Notes under the pieces: model-generated
What the model was told of the DNA's origin: nothing
Databases searched by the model: none
What the model saw: the letters and a program-made list of their open reading frames with translations, nothing else
Translations under genes and position numbers: made by a program
Assembly: GCF_010499255.1 (NCBI RefSeq)
Contig: NZ_JAAGRN010000001.1
Coordinates: forward strand, 124,001 to 188,000
Length of the DNA stretch: 64,000 nucleotides
Reading direction: 5' to 3'
DNA from: Sheuella amnicola
GTDB taxonomy: Bacteria; Pseudomonadota; Gammaproteobacteria; Burkholderiales; Burkholderiaceae_B
Shown: piece after piece, positions 27,389 to 36,327 of the stretch
How positions within the stretch are numbered: the stretch's first letter is position 1
How the letters are laid out: each line of letters opens with the position of its first letter

Positions 27389-28273
27389 ATGACGAACACA
27401 AACACTCAGGATCGTGCCAGTTTCAGGCAAGTGGAACGTCTCGTGCAAGGTGTGCAGACATCAGATGGTGCCGGTGTTCGTCTGACGCGCGTGTTGACCC
27501 AGCATCTCCAAAGGCGCCTGGATCCTTTTTTGATGCTTGATGCGTTCAGAAACGAAAAGCCCGAAGACTACATAGGTGGTTTTCCGGATCATCCGCACCG
27601 CGGATTCGAAACGGTCACTTATATGCTGGCCGGTCGCATGCGTCATCACGATAGCGCCGGCAATCAAGGATTGTTGACTCCCGGTAGCGTCCAATGGATG
27701 ACTGCAGGCAGTGGTTTGATTCACTCTGAATTGCCTGAGCAAGAGCATGGGTTGATGGAAGGGTTTCAGCTCTGGTTGAATCTTCCCGGACGCAACAAGA
27801 TGTGCAAACCGAGCTATCGGGACATTGCATCGGATACGATTCCGCAATACACCAATAGTGATGGCGTCACGGTGAGAGTCATTGCAGGTGAAAGCCATGG
27901 CGTCAAAGGGGCTGTGCAACGACCTGATACCGAGCCGCTCTATCTGGATGTGCATCTGCCGGCCGGAACTAGGTTTGTTCAACCCATACCGGCCAGTCAC
28001 AATGCGTTCACGTATACCTATCGAGGATCGGTCAATATTGGAGATGTTGCAGTGCCTGATCGCAATATGGCGATTTTGCAAAACAACGGCTCTGATGCGT
28101 TATTGGTTGAAGCTTCACAGGACGCGCGCATGCTGATCATCAGCGGGCAACCGCTTGGCGAACCCATTGCCCAATACGGTCCATTCGTCATGAACACCGA
28201 TGAGCAGATTCAGCAAACATTGCGGGATTACCGTGCTGGAATGTTTGAGGCTGCCATCGTTCAGTCACTCTAG
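27389..28273 (+). CDS. Pirin-family bicupin protein
   Basis: Pirin/YhhW-like double cupin of 294 residues. The metal-binding N-terminal cupin shows FPDHPHRGFETVTYMLAGRMRHHDSAGN, with the expected His, His, His and Glu ligands around DHPHRGFE and HHDS, then IHSELPEQEHGLMEGFQLWLNLP. Some pirins have quercetin 2,3-dioxygenase activity and others are regulators. Pairing with azoR under a LysR regulator is common and suggests quinone or flavonoid handling. Confidence 0.9.
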   Translation: MTNTNTQDRASFRQVERLVQGVQTSDGAGVRLTRVLTQHLQRRLDPFLMLDAFRNEKPEDYIGGFPDHPHRGFETVTYMLAGRMRHHDSAGNQGLLTPGSVQWMTAGSGLIHSELPEQEHGLMEGFQLWLNLPGRNKMCKPSYRDIASDTIPQYTNSDGVTVRVIAGESHGVKGAVQRPDTEPLYLDVHLPAGTRFVQPIPASHNAFTYTYRGSVNIGDVAVPDRNMAILQNNGSDALLVEASQDARMLIISGQPLGEPIAQYGPFVMNTDEQIQQTLRDYRAGMFEAAIVQSL

Positions 28274-28279
28274 CAGCCG

Positions 28280-28300
28280 AGTAAGCCGTTTAAGCTTACT
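28280..28300. terminator. Small hairpin between convergent pirin and lyase genes
   Basis: AGTAAGC-CGTTTAA-GCTTACT, a perfect 7-bp stem, lies between the pirin stop and the lyase stop and includes the latter. No T-run follows on either strand, so it would be at best a weak bidirectional terminator. Confidence 0.3.
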
Positions 28301-29237
28301 TACCGATATCTTTCACATAATCGGGAGCGGGGTGGATCGTATTACGACCTCCCGCCTTGAGTAACTGGCTAGGCACATCGTGTCCGATCAAGCCGGGTAG
28401 TTGCGCCGCCACGGCAAGCAGTTTTTTCATGTCGATGCCGGTGTCGTAGCCTTCAAGTTCGAGCATATGCACCATGTCCTCAGTACAGGCGTTGCCGCTG
28501 GCACCGGGTGCATACGGACAGCCACCGATGCCGCCAAGCGAGGCATCGAACCGGTCGATGCCGGAGCTAATCGCCACAAGGGTATTAGCGAGCGCCATGG
28601 ATCGTGTGTTATGAAAATGCAACGTGAATGTAATGTGCGGGAATAGTGCCTTGACGCGCATTGCCATTGATCTGACCTGAGACGGATACGCCATGCCGGT
28701 GGTGTCGCATAGCGTGACACGCGATACTCCAAGGGATGCAAAACGATCCAGCCATTGAATCACATTGTCTTCACTGATGTCGCCTTCCATCGGACAGCCG
28801 AAGACAGTCGATAACGAAATATTGATTGCGACCGGACTGCCTGAAATGGCTTTGATAACTTGTTCAAGTTGTGCGAATGATTGTTCGCGGGTCATGCGCA
28901 AGTTGGCGCGATTGTGGGTTTCGCTTGCCGACATGACCAGATTGGCTTCATCGATCCCGCAAGACAGCGCGCGCTCTGCACCGCGCACGTTGGGAACCAG
29001 CACCGTGTATTCCACGCCGGGCACACGCTTGATCTGATGCATGACATCCTCGGCATCGCGCAAGGCGGGAATCGCTTTAGGCGAGGTGAACGAGGTGACT
29101 TCGATTTTAGCGAACCCGCATTCGCTCAGAGCGTCGATGACGCGGACTTTATCTTCAGTTGCAATGAATTGCGCTTCATTCTGAAAGCCATCGCGCGTGG
29201 CGACTTCTTGCATGTAAATGCGTGGACGTGTAGACAT
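28296..29237 (-). CDS. Hydroxymethylglutaryl-CoA lyase family enzyme
   Basis: TIM-barrel carbon-carbon lyase of 313 residues that cleaves HMG-CoA to acetyl-CoA and acetoacetate, or a related acyl-CoA. Catalytic features: RDGFQNE (Arg15, Asp16), the metal ligands His207 and His209 in LHFHNT, and the active-site Cys240 in the GGIGGCPYAPGASGN signature. The last step of leucine degradation (mvaB) is the default, but none of the other leucine-pathway genes are near, and paralogues acting on citramalyl-CoA or similar substrates occur in Burkholderiales. No symbol is given for that reason. Confidence 0.87.
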   Translation of the reverse strand: MSTRPRIYMQEVATRDGFQNEAQFIATEDKVRVIDALSECGFAKIEVTSFTSPKAIPALRDAEDVMHQIKRVPGVEYTVLVPNVRGAERALSCGIDEANLVMSASETHNRANLRMTREQSFAQLEQVIKAISGSPVAINISLSTVFGCPMEGDISEDNVIQWLDRFASLGVSRVTLCDTTGMAYPSQVRSMAMRVKALFPHITFTLHFHNTRSMALANTLVAISSGIDRFDASLGGIGGCPYAPGASGNACTEDMVHMLELEGYDTGIDMKKLLAVAAQLPGLIGHDVPSQLLKAGGRNTIHPAPDYVKDIGK

Positions 29238-29279
29238 GATTTTTGTCCTTGGTAATTGCGATATGGGCGATATGGTTTT

Positions 29280-30206
29280 TTATGACTTTTGCAAGTGCAC
29301 CGGATCGACATGGGTGAGCAAGTTCAGTACGCGATGACGTTGCATGACTGCATGGCGTGCAGCCACACCAATATCATGTCCTTGTTCGACAGTCAGGGTC
29401 GCATCGACTTCGAGGTGGGCATCGACCAATATCATGTCGCCCATTTTGCGGGTTTTGACATCGTGCACGCCTAAAACCCCGGGTGTTGACAATAGCGTAT
29501 CGGTAATGGATTTAACTTCCTGCTCGTTGGCTGATCGATCCATCAAGTCGTGAAACGCGTCAGAGCCGAATTCCCACCCCATCTTGCCGATCATCAAGCC
29601 CACGATCAAGGCGGCTATCGGATCCAGAATCGGGTATCCCAACAGGTTGCCGATAATACCCACTGAGACTACTAGCGAAGAGGCCGCATCAGACCGGGCA
29701 TGCCAGGCATTAGCTACCAGCATGCTTGATTTAACCTCTTTGGCGACTTTAAGCATGTAACGAAATAGCAGTTCTTTCAGGATCAACGCGCAGGCGGCTA
29801 CGATCAATGCGGACGAGTGGACATCCGGAATCGAATCAGGATCTTTCAGCTTTTCGAAGGCGGACCAGAACATGCCCAGCGCCACCGCGATGAGCAAGCC
29901 GCCAACAACCAGAGATGCGGCTGTCTCGAACCTGTGGTGACCGTATGGATGATCCTCATCGGCATCTTTCTGACTGTGGTAGTTGGCAAACAAAACAACA
30001 AAGTCCGACACCAGATCGGACAAGGAATGGATGCCATCGGCAATCAGCGCTTGCGACTGGGCGATAAAGCCGACGATGATCTGGATGGTCGACATAAAGA
30101 CGTTAACGACCACACTGACCATCGTACTTTTTTTTGCCGCGGCGGCGCGTTCCGCAGGCGTGAATTCGGTATCTTCACTGTCGTCGCGTAAGTCGTCGGC
30201 GTTCAA
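29280..30206 (-). CDS. Cation diffusion facilitator (CDF) metal exporter
   Basis: 308-residue CDF transporter that exchanges divalent metals (Zn, Fe, Mn, Co) for protons in the inner membrane. There are six hydrophobic segments. The transport-site HxxxD motifs are HSLSD in TM2 (ADGIHSLSDLVSD) and HARSD in TM5 (ANAWHARSDAASS). The cytoplasmic C-terminal domain includes HDLMDRSANEQEV and VDAHLEVDATLTVEQGH. The first ~25 residues are acidic and cytosolic. It follows the lyase gene's direction across a 42-bp gap; 138 bp upstream separate it from the DadA-like gene. Confidence 0.9.
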   Translation of the reverse strand: MNADDLRDDSEDTEFTPAERAAAAKKSTMVSVVVNVFMSTIQIIVGFIAQSQALIADGIHSLSDLVSDFVVLFANYHSQKDADEDHPYGHHRFETAASLVVGGLLIAVALGMFWSAFEKLKDPDSIPDVHSSALIVAACALILKELLFRYMLKVAKEVKSSMLVANAWHARSDAASSLVVSVGIIGNLLGYPILDPIAALIVGLMIGKMGWEFGSDAFHDLMDRSANEQEVKSITDTLLSTPGVLGVHDVKTRKMGDMILVDAHLEVDATLTVEQGHDIGVAARHAVMQRHRVLNLLTHVDPVHLQKS

Positions 30207-30344
30207 AATGGATTCCTTTTTTCCGGTGCTGCTTAAACAAGATATCTTAATCGAACGCGATGACCATCATGTTTCATGGTGTCGTTGTTAATATGCAGAT
30301 TTTCCGTATCAGGAATCGTTCTTATTTAAACGAATTTCTGAAGG

Positions 30345-31625
30345 TTAACGAAATCTCTGAGGGCTAAATGGCCCCAGCGGGATATCCGTAGGTTGACCAC
30401 TAGCCAGTTGCGCCACCAGACGTCCGGTGCGTGCCGACCCTACCAGTCCGACGTGACCATGCCCATAGGCGTGAATAATGTCGTTAGAACCGGATGCCAG
30501 ACCGATACAGGGCAGGCCATCGGGGGTGCTGGGGCGTCTTCCCATCCACAGATCGATTCGGTCGGCAGAAAGATCGCGTGCAAGACCGGGGTAAAGCGTC
30601 AGCAGGAGATCTCTGAGGATTTCAGCTCGCCTCCAGTTGGGTGTGTCGTCGTTTTCGGCGATTTCGACTTGGCCGGCAATTCTGAGACCTTGTTGCATTG
30701 GAGAGGTAATCACTTTGCAGTCGGCGAACATGGTTGGAATGCGCGGGCCGGCCTCGGGTTGACGCAGCACAGCGTGATAGCCTCTTTCCGTTTCGAGAGA
30801 AATCCGATCCCCGGCCATCTCTGCCAGCCTTTTTGCACGTGATCCGACTGAAATCACAGATTTTGTGCATGAAATCTCGCCTTGATCCGTCAGAATGGCC
30901 TTGAGCCTGCCATGTTCGATGCGAAATCCCGTTGCCTGGCCTTTGATCAATGTAGCGCCTTGTTGTTGTGCATAGCGCACCAGTCCGGCCGTATAGGCCC
31001 CCGGATTGGTACAGTTGCCGGTTTCGGGTACGAGCACGCCAAATGTATAGCGAGGATCCAGATCCGGCTCCAGATTTCTCAATTCAGACTCATTCAGCTC
31101 TTGCCATTGCACACCTTCCTTTCGTCTGATTTGCCAGGCCCGGGCGTCCTGCTCAAAGGACTGGCGAGAAAGATAAGCGTGCAATAAACCACGTCGAACA
31201 ATCAGATCATCCAGGCCGGCGGTATGCGCCATCTGCTGGTGCAATTGCGCAGCATCCTTGAGCAGTGATCTGAGCGAGCGAGCCGTTCTTTCTATCTGTG
31301 GATAAGTCCAGGCTGCAGCCAGATACCGGATCAGCCACGGCGTGGCCTTGGGCAGGTATTTCCAACGTATCGCAAGCGGGCCGAGCGGATCGGCCAGCCA
31401 TTTCGGAACCTGTTTCCACACGCCCGGCGACGCAGGTGGCAGCACCGAGTGCGAGGACAACCATCCGGCATTGCCGTAGCTAGTCGCATGGGTGTCGCCA
31501 GGATCGCCCGGCTCGATTATCGTCACGCGATGACCGGCTTGGACAAGGTTAAAAGCACTCGCCGCACCAACGATGCCTGCTCCGATAACAACAACGTGCT
31601 CTGGGGTATTCTTATCCGCTATCAT
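30345..31625 (-). CDS. DadA-like FAD-dependent D-amino-acid dehydrogenase
   Basis: Flavoprotein of 426 residues of the DAO/DadA family. The Rossmann motif is VVVIGAGIVGAASAFNLVQAGH, followed by the DadA-typical ATSYGNAGWLSSHSVLPPASPG, and near the C-terminus GRRPSTPDGLPCIG and GHGHVGLVGSARTGRLVA. DadA enzymes oxidatively deaminate D-amino acids and pass electrons to the respiratory chain. It is transcribed away from the 2-hydroxyacid dehydrogenase gene (61-bp gap), so the two probably share regulation. No alr/dadX partner is adjacent; the racemase gene is at 62885. Confidence 0.85.
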   Translation of the reverse strand: MIADKNTPEHVVVIGAGIVGAASAFNLVQAGHRVTIIEPGDPGDTHATSYGNAGWLSSHSVLPPASPGVWKQVPKWLADPLGPLAIRWKYLPKATPWLIRYLAAAWTYPQIERTARSLRSLLKDAAQLHQQMAHTAGLDDLIVRRGLLHAYLSRQSFEQDARAWQIRRKEGVQWQELNESELRNLEPDLDPRYTFGVLVPETGNCTNPGAYTAGLVRYAQQQGATLIKGQATGFRIEHGRLKAILTDQGEISCTKSVISVGSRAKRLAEMAGDRISLETERGYHAVLRQPEAGPRIPTMFADCKVITSPMQQGLRIAGQVEIAENDDTPNWRRAEILRDLLLTLYPGLARDLSADRIDLWMGRRPSTPDGLPCIGLASGSNDIIHAYGHGHVGLVGSARTGRLVAQLASGQPTDIPLGPFSPQRFR

Positions 31626-31686
31626 CTGACAAAACTGTTATCTATTCAATCAATGTGGTGTGTGAACTAATCAGGAATTTCTCAAC

Positions 31687-32601
31687 ATGAAAGCTGTCTT
31701 TATCGATGCTAACCCAACTTTGGCTGACGTCGCCGAGCGTCTGCATCGCGCAACCGATATCCCTTTGAAGGTCAATCGTCAGGCAGATATCACGCCAGAC
31801 CAGATTCCCGCCGTGATGGGAGATGCCGATATCCTGATCGTGGATCATACCAATGTGCCTACTGATATCGCTCGCCAGTGTCCCGGACTCAAGCATGTCG
31901 TGTTTTTGGGAACCGGCGCCCGCTCTTACATGAATCCCGAAGAGCTCGCCGAGCTTGACATCGAAGTCCACATCATTAAAGGATACGGCGATACGGCAGT
32001 AGCCGAATGCGCTTTCGCACTGATGTGGGCGTCAGCCAAAGGCTTTGCCGCGATGGACCGTGGCATGCGCGCGGGCAATTGGCTCAGAACCGATGGCGTG
32101 CAGTTGACCGGAAAAACGATCGGCCTGATCGGTTTTGGCGGCATCGCCGCCGAAATGGCGCGTCTGGCTTCCGGTTGCGGCATGGAAGTTCTGGCCTGGA
32201 ACCGGTCACCAAAATCTCACCAGGGTGTCAAGTTCGTCGAGCTTGATGAGCTGCTTGCCCGTAGCCATGTCATTTCGCTGCATCTTTTGCTCAATGACGA
32301 AACCAGGGGATTCATTTCGGCCGAGCGCATTGCCAAAATGCGTCCCGGCGTCATTCTGATCAACACGGCGCGCGGCGCGGTTATCAACGAACAGGCCATG
32401 ATTGATGCGTTGAAAACCAAGCAGATTGGCCATGCAGGATTGGATGTGTTCGATATCGAGCCATTACCGGCAAATCATCCTTTGACCAAAATCGAAAATG
32501 TCACACTGTCGGCCCACTCGGCCTTCAGAACCCCTGAAGCAAGCGACAACCTGATCGAGGCTTCGCTGAACCACTGTCGTCGCATTGCCGGTCAAAAGTA
32601 A
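31687..32601 (+). CDS. NAD-dependent D-2-hydroxyacid dehydrogenase
   Basis: 304-residue member of the D-isomer 2-hydroxyacid dehydrogenase family, which reduces 2-oxoacids to D-2-hydroxyacids or the reverse. The NAD fold is GLIGFGGIAAEMARLASGCG. The catalytic regions are NTARGAVINEQAMIDAL (Arg), GLDVFDIEPLP (Glu) and LSAHSAFRTPEA (His). Its stop overlaps the next gene's ATG by one base (TAATG), so it is coupled to the FAD oxidoreductase. Substrate unknown; a glycerate or hydroxypyruvate type is possible. Confidence 0.87.
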   Translation: MKAVFIDANPTLADVAERLHRATDIPLKVNRQADITPDQIPAVMGDADILIVDHTNVPTDIARQCPGLKHVVFLGTGARSYMNPEELAELDIEVHIIKGYGDTAVAECAFALMWASAKGFAAMDRGMRAGNWLRTDGVQLTGKTIGLIGFGGIAAEMARLASGCGMEVLAWNRSPKSHQGVKFVELDELLARSHVISLHLLLNDETRGFISAERIAKMRPGVILINTARGAVINEQAMIDALKTKQIGHAGLDVFDIEPLPANHPLTKIENVTLSAHSAFRTPEASDNLIEASLNHCRRIAGQK

Positions 32602-33767
32602 TGACGGCAGACTCCAGTGTTTATTACGCTGCCGATCATTTCGCTGATTTTCTGGTGATAGGAGCCGGCATCGCGGGAGCTTCTGTTGCCTATTGGTTGG
32701 CACCACATGGCAAAGTTGTGGTGCTTGAGCGAGAATCCCAACCTGGTTATCACTCAACCGGACGGTCGGCTGCTTTGTACATGGCCAGTTATGGCAACGA
32801 GCAGGTCAGGGCGCTTACCCTGGCGAGCCGGGCTTTTTTTATGCGCCCGCCGTCAGGATTTGCTGAACATCCATTGTTGACTCCTCGGGGTGCGATGATG
32901 GTGGCTGGCCCGGATCAGATGCCAGCACTGGAATCTCATTGGTCGGTTCTGTCGCAAATGGATACAGGTGCATTGCGATTGACTGCCGAGCAAGTTTGCG
33001 AACTTGTGCCCGTTTTACGTCCTGAAAAGATTGCCGGCGGGTTGCTCGAGCCCGATGCAATGGACATGGACGTGAATGCGATTCATCAGGGTTTTTTGCG
33101 AGGTGCGCGCAAGCATCAAGCCCAAATTCATTGCAACGCAGAGGTGTTAGGACTTTCACGCTCAGGCAGGGACTGGATCGTGAAAACTTCCGCAGGCGTA
33201 TGGCAATCGCCTGTCGTGATCAATGCCGCCGGAGCCTGGGCAGAGCAGATCGGCGCCTTGGCCGGTGCGCAACCTGTTGGATTGACGCCCTGCCGTCGGT
33301 CGGCCTTCATGTTCAAGCCCGATACTGATTGTGATTTCAGTCAATGGCCGATGACGTATGGCGCCACCGAAGATTGGTATTTCAAGCCCGATGCGGGCGC
33401 CATACTCGGATCCCCGGCTAACCAGGATCCTGTCATCCCCCAGGATGTACAGCCTGAAGAGTTGGACATTGCGCTTGCGATTAGCCGCATTGAAGAAGTC
33501 ACGACCTTATCGGTCAAGCGGCCCTCGCACACCTGGGCAGGCTTGAGATCATTTGTGGCTGATGCGGGTTTGCTTGGAGGCTTCGATTCCCGGGCACAAG
33601 GGTTTTTCTGGGTGGCAGCCCAGGGTGGATATGGGATACAAACTTCGCCAGCCATGGGCGAAGCGTGCGCGCATTTAGTCAGAGGCTTGCCAATCCCAAC
33701 CCATATCGCAAAATGGGGCTTGACCGCCGAAATGCTTTCGCCTCATAGATTGACGAAAGAGAGTTAA
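32601..33767 (+). CDS. FAD-dependent oxidoreductase (DAO/glycerol-3-P-oxidase-like)
   Basis: 388-residue DAO-superfamily flavoprotein with FLVIGAGIAGASVAYWLAPHG at the N-terminus, GYHSTGRSAALYMASYGN (FAD contact), VVINAAGAWAEQIG and a C-terminal GGYGIQTSPAMGEA. It resembles glycine oxidase, sarcosine oxidase and D-arginine dehydrogenase more than DadA proper. It is coupled to the 2-hydroxyacid dehydrogenase and followed after 26 bp by a Bug gene, suggesting that an imported amino or hydroxy acid is oxidised here. Confidence 0.84.
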   Translation: MTADSSVYYAADHFADFLVIGAGIAGASVAYWLAPHGKVVVLERESQPGYHSTGRSAALYMASYGNEQVRALTLASRAFFMRPPSGFAEHPLLTPRGAMMVAGPDQMPALESHWSVLSQMDTGALRLTAEQVCELVPVLRPEKIAGGLLEPDAMDMDVNAIHQGFLRGARKHQAQIHCNAEVLGLSRSGRDWIVKTSAGVWQSPVVINAAGAWAEQIGALAGAQPVGLTPCRRSAFMFKPDTDCDFSQWPMTYGATEDWYFKPDAGAILGSPANQDPVIPQDVQPEELDIALAISRIEEVTTLSVKRPSHTWAGLRSFVADAGLLGGFDSRAQGFFWVAAQGGYGIQTSPAMGEACAHLVRGLPIPTHIAKWGLTAEMLSPHRLTKES

Positions 33768-33793
33768 CCGATTTCATTGTTTAAGGATTCATC

Positions 33794-34783
33794 ATGTCGT
33801 TTCTGCCTTTATTTGAAAATCCTTTCTTAAAGTACGCATCGTCCACATTGATTGGGTTTATTCTGTCATCGCATGCGTTTGCGGCCTATCCCGATAAACC
33901 GATTACGCTGGTAGTTCCATATCCGGCAGGTGGAGCCACAGATACGGTTGCGCGCAAACTGCAAGAACCACTATCGCGACAGCTTGGTCAAACCGTGCTG
34001 ATCGACAACAAGCCCGGTGCCGGTACCGCGATCGGCGCAACCGCTGTCGCCAAAGCACCGGCGGATGGCTATACGCTTTTAATTTCATCCAACACCACAT
34101 TTACAGTCAATCCAGCGCTCAAGCCCAATTTGCAATACGACTCACAGAAAAACTTTGAGGGCATCGGCGAGGTCGGAACATCCCCGTTAGTGCTGATCGC
34201 CAATCCCAAGCTTGCCGCCAATAACGTGCGCGAGCTCGTTGCTCTGGCCAAAAAAGAGCCGGGAAAGCTTTCCTATGGATCATTCGGAAACGGAACTACG
34301 TCTCATCTTGCCGGTGAAATGTTCAAGGTCATGGCGGGCGTCGATATCATTCACGTGCCATACAAGGGAAGTGCCCCTGCGATGACCGATCTGATCGGAG
34401 GGCAGATCCCTTTGACCTTCGATACGAACGTGGCGGCGATGCCCATGATCGCAAACGGCAAGGTCAAGCCCATCGCGATCGGTTCCAAGACCAGATCCCC
34501 GCAAATGCCTAATGTGCCAACTATTGCAGAATCGGGATACCCTGATTTCGAAATGGTTCCCTGGGTTGCCATTGTGGCGCCGCGTGGATTGCCGCCAGAG
34601 GTACAAAAAAAGCTTTCATCCGCTCTTGAATCTGCTGTGAATGATCCTGCCACACGTGCCGAATTGCAAAAGGCCGGACTGGATGTGAAATTCGAGCCAG
34701 GTTCGAATTACGATACCCGTGTCGCTCGAGAATTACCTCTGCTCAAGACATACGTTCAGAAAGCAAACATTCCTGCGGAGTAA
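33794..34783 (+). CDS. Bug-family (TctC-like) solute-binding protein 2
   Basis: 329-residue periplasmic binding protein. The signal peptide ends near SSHAFAA, then YPDKPITLVVPYPAGGATDTVARKLQE, the full canonical Bug motif, and IDNKPGAGTAIGATAVAKAPADGYTLL. It sits six bases before the amidase gene, so the ligand may be an amide or the acid released from it. No tctA or tctB gene is in the window. Confidence 0.92.
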   Translation: MSFLPLFENPFLKYASSTLIGFILSSHAFAAYPDKPITLVVPYPAGGATDTVARKLQEPLSRQLGQTVLIDNKPGAGTAIGATAVAKAPADGYTLLISSNTTFTVNPALKPNLQYDSQKNFEGIGEVGTSPLVLIANPKLAANNVRELVALAKKEPGKLSYGSFGNGTTSHLAGEMFKVMAGVDIIHVPYKGSAPAMTDLIGGQIPLTFDTNVAAMPMIANGKVKPIAIGSKTRSPQMPNVPTIAESGYPDFEMVPWVAIVAPRGLPPEVQKKLSSALESAVNDPATRAELQKAGLDVKFEPGSNYDTRVARELPLLKTYVQKANIPAE

Positions 34784-34789
34784 TTATCC

Positions 34790-36310
34790 ATGTCCCTGCT
34801 AGAGCTATCAGCTGTAGAACTTAGACGTCAAATCGGCGCCAAACAGTTGTCCCCGGTTGAGTTGCTGGATGCTTGTATTTCACGAATAGAAGCACTTAAT
34901 CCCGCAATCAATGCGATTTCCGCAACGGATTTCGATCGTGCCCGCCAATTAGCGAGTCGGGCCGAACAGTCAGTGATGCGGGGAGATACACTTGGTCCCT
35001 TGCACGGCTTGCCACTCGGAGTCAAAGACCTTCAAAACACCGAAGGACTATTGACAACTTTCGGTAATGTCCAGTTTCGCGGCAATGTACCCGCTGCTGA
35101 CGACACACTGGTTGCCAGGCTAAAGAGTGCCGGCGCGATTGTGGCGGCAAAAACCAATGTGCCTGACATGGGGGCGGGAGCCAATACGCGCAATCCGGTA
35201 TGGGGGGCGACGGGTAATCCGTTTAATCCCGATCAGAATGCAGGTGGTTCCTCGGGAGGGTCGGCTGCAGCCCTGGCGACTGATATGTTGCCGATATGCA
35301 CCGGCTCTGACACGGGAGGATCGTTGCGCATACCGGCCGCGATGTGTGGAGTGGTGGGATTCAGACCATCTCCCGGTGTGGTACCTAATAACGCGCGTCC
35401 GTTGGGTTGGTCGGCGATTTCAGTGCTTGGACCTATGGGACGAACGGTAGCTGACACCGCCTTATTGATGGGTAGCAGTCTTGGTATTCATCCGCACGAC
35501 CCATTAAGTGTGAACGTGGATCCTGCCGAATTCTGGCCGCTTGAGCAATTGGACTTGTCGGGCTTGCGAGTCGGTTTTACCGAGGATTTCGGAGCGTGCG
35601 CGGTTGATCAGAGTATTCGCCGGGTGTTTCGCGATCGGGTCAAAGCGTTGTCGCCCCATGTTGCATCGATCCATTCACTAGACTTGAATTTTGCAGATGG
35701 TCATCGCTGCTTCGATATCCTGAGGGCCGAAAGCTTTGTTGCGGCCTTTGCCGATACATATCGAAATTCACCGGAAAAGCTCGGCCCTAATGTACGAGCC
35801 AACGTTGAAATGGCCGCATCAATCAGTCTGGCAGACCGTGCCTGGGCTCATTTGGTGCAAACGCGACTGAATCGCCAGATTCAGGATGCCTTCAAGGACG
35901 TAGATTTGATTCTGTCGCCCGTGACGCCTGTTACGCCCTTTGCCTGGACCACGCTTTATGCGGATCAGGTGGATGGTAAAAAAATGCAGAATTATTATGA
36001 ATGGCTCAGTCTGACTTATATGATGACTCTGGCAACCAATCCGGCCGTGTCGTTGCCATGCGGTGTTGATGAGCAGGGCATGCCCTTTGGGCTGCAAATG
36101 ATTGCGCCTTTGCGAAAGGATGGACGCTTGATGCAGATGGCGCATGCGGTCGAACAGGCATTTGCGCAGGATAAGCGTTATGCCAGACCCAAGCCTGATT
36201 TAAGCAAACTGAAATCGGAGCGTCCCGAACTAAAAAGCATCGTGACGCATCCGCCAATTTTTGAGCAAGCAGGATCAGAAGGTCAACAATTCGCGAAAAC
36301 CGCAGTTTAA
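34790..36310 (+). CDS. Amidase-signature hydrolase
   Basis: 506-residue amidase-signature family enzyme (GatA-like fold), hydrolysing a small or aryl amide to acid and ammonia. The Ser-cisSer-Lys triad is visible: Lys79 in LPLGVKDLQNTEG, Ser154/155 in AGGSSGGSAAALA, and the nucleophile Ser178 in GSDTGGSLRIPAAMCG. There is no signal peptide, so it acts in the cytoplasm. It is flanked by Bug genes on both sides with gaps of 6 and 17 bp, forming one probable operon. It is not GatA: gatB and gatC are absent and the context is catabolic. Confidence 0.88.
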   Translation: MSLLELSAVELRRQIGAKQLSPVELLDACISRIEALNPAINAISATDFDRARQLASRAEQSVMRGDTLGPLHGLPLGVKDLQNTEGLLTTFGNVQFRGNVPAADDTLVARLKSAGAIVAAKTNVPDMGAGANTRNPVWGATGNPFNPDQNAGGSSGGSAAALATDMLPICTGSDTGGSLRIPAAMCGVVGFRPSPGVVPNNARPLGWSAISVLGPMGRTVADTALLMGSSLGIHPHDPLSVNVDPAEFWPLEQLDLSGLRVGFTEDFGACAVDQSIRRVFRDRVKALSPHVASIHSLDLNFADGHRCFDILRAESFVAAFADTYRNSPEKLGPNVRANVEMAASISLADRAWAHLVQTRLNRQIQDAFKDVDLILSPVTPVTPFAWTTLYADQVDGKKMQNYYEWLSLTYMMTLATNPAVSLPCGVDEQGMPFGLQMIAPLRKDGRLMQMAHAVEQAFAQDKRYARPKPDLSKLKSERPELKSIVTHPPIFEQAGSEGQQFAKTAV

Positions 36311-36327
36311 ACACCAGGGGGTGAAAT

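Noticed and set aside
27461-28081. 206-residue minus-strand open frame
   Set aside because: Shadow of the pirin gene, which has intact cupin motifs on the plus strand.
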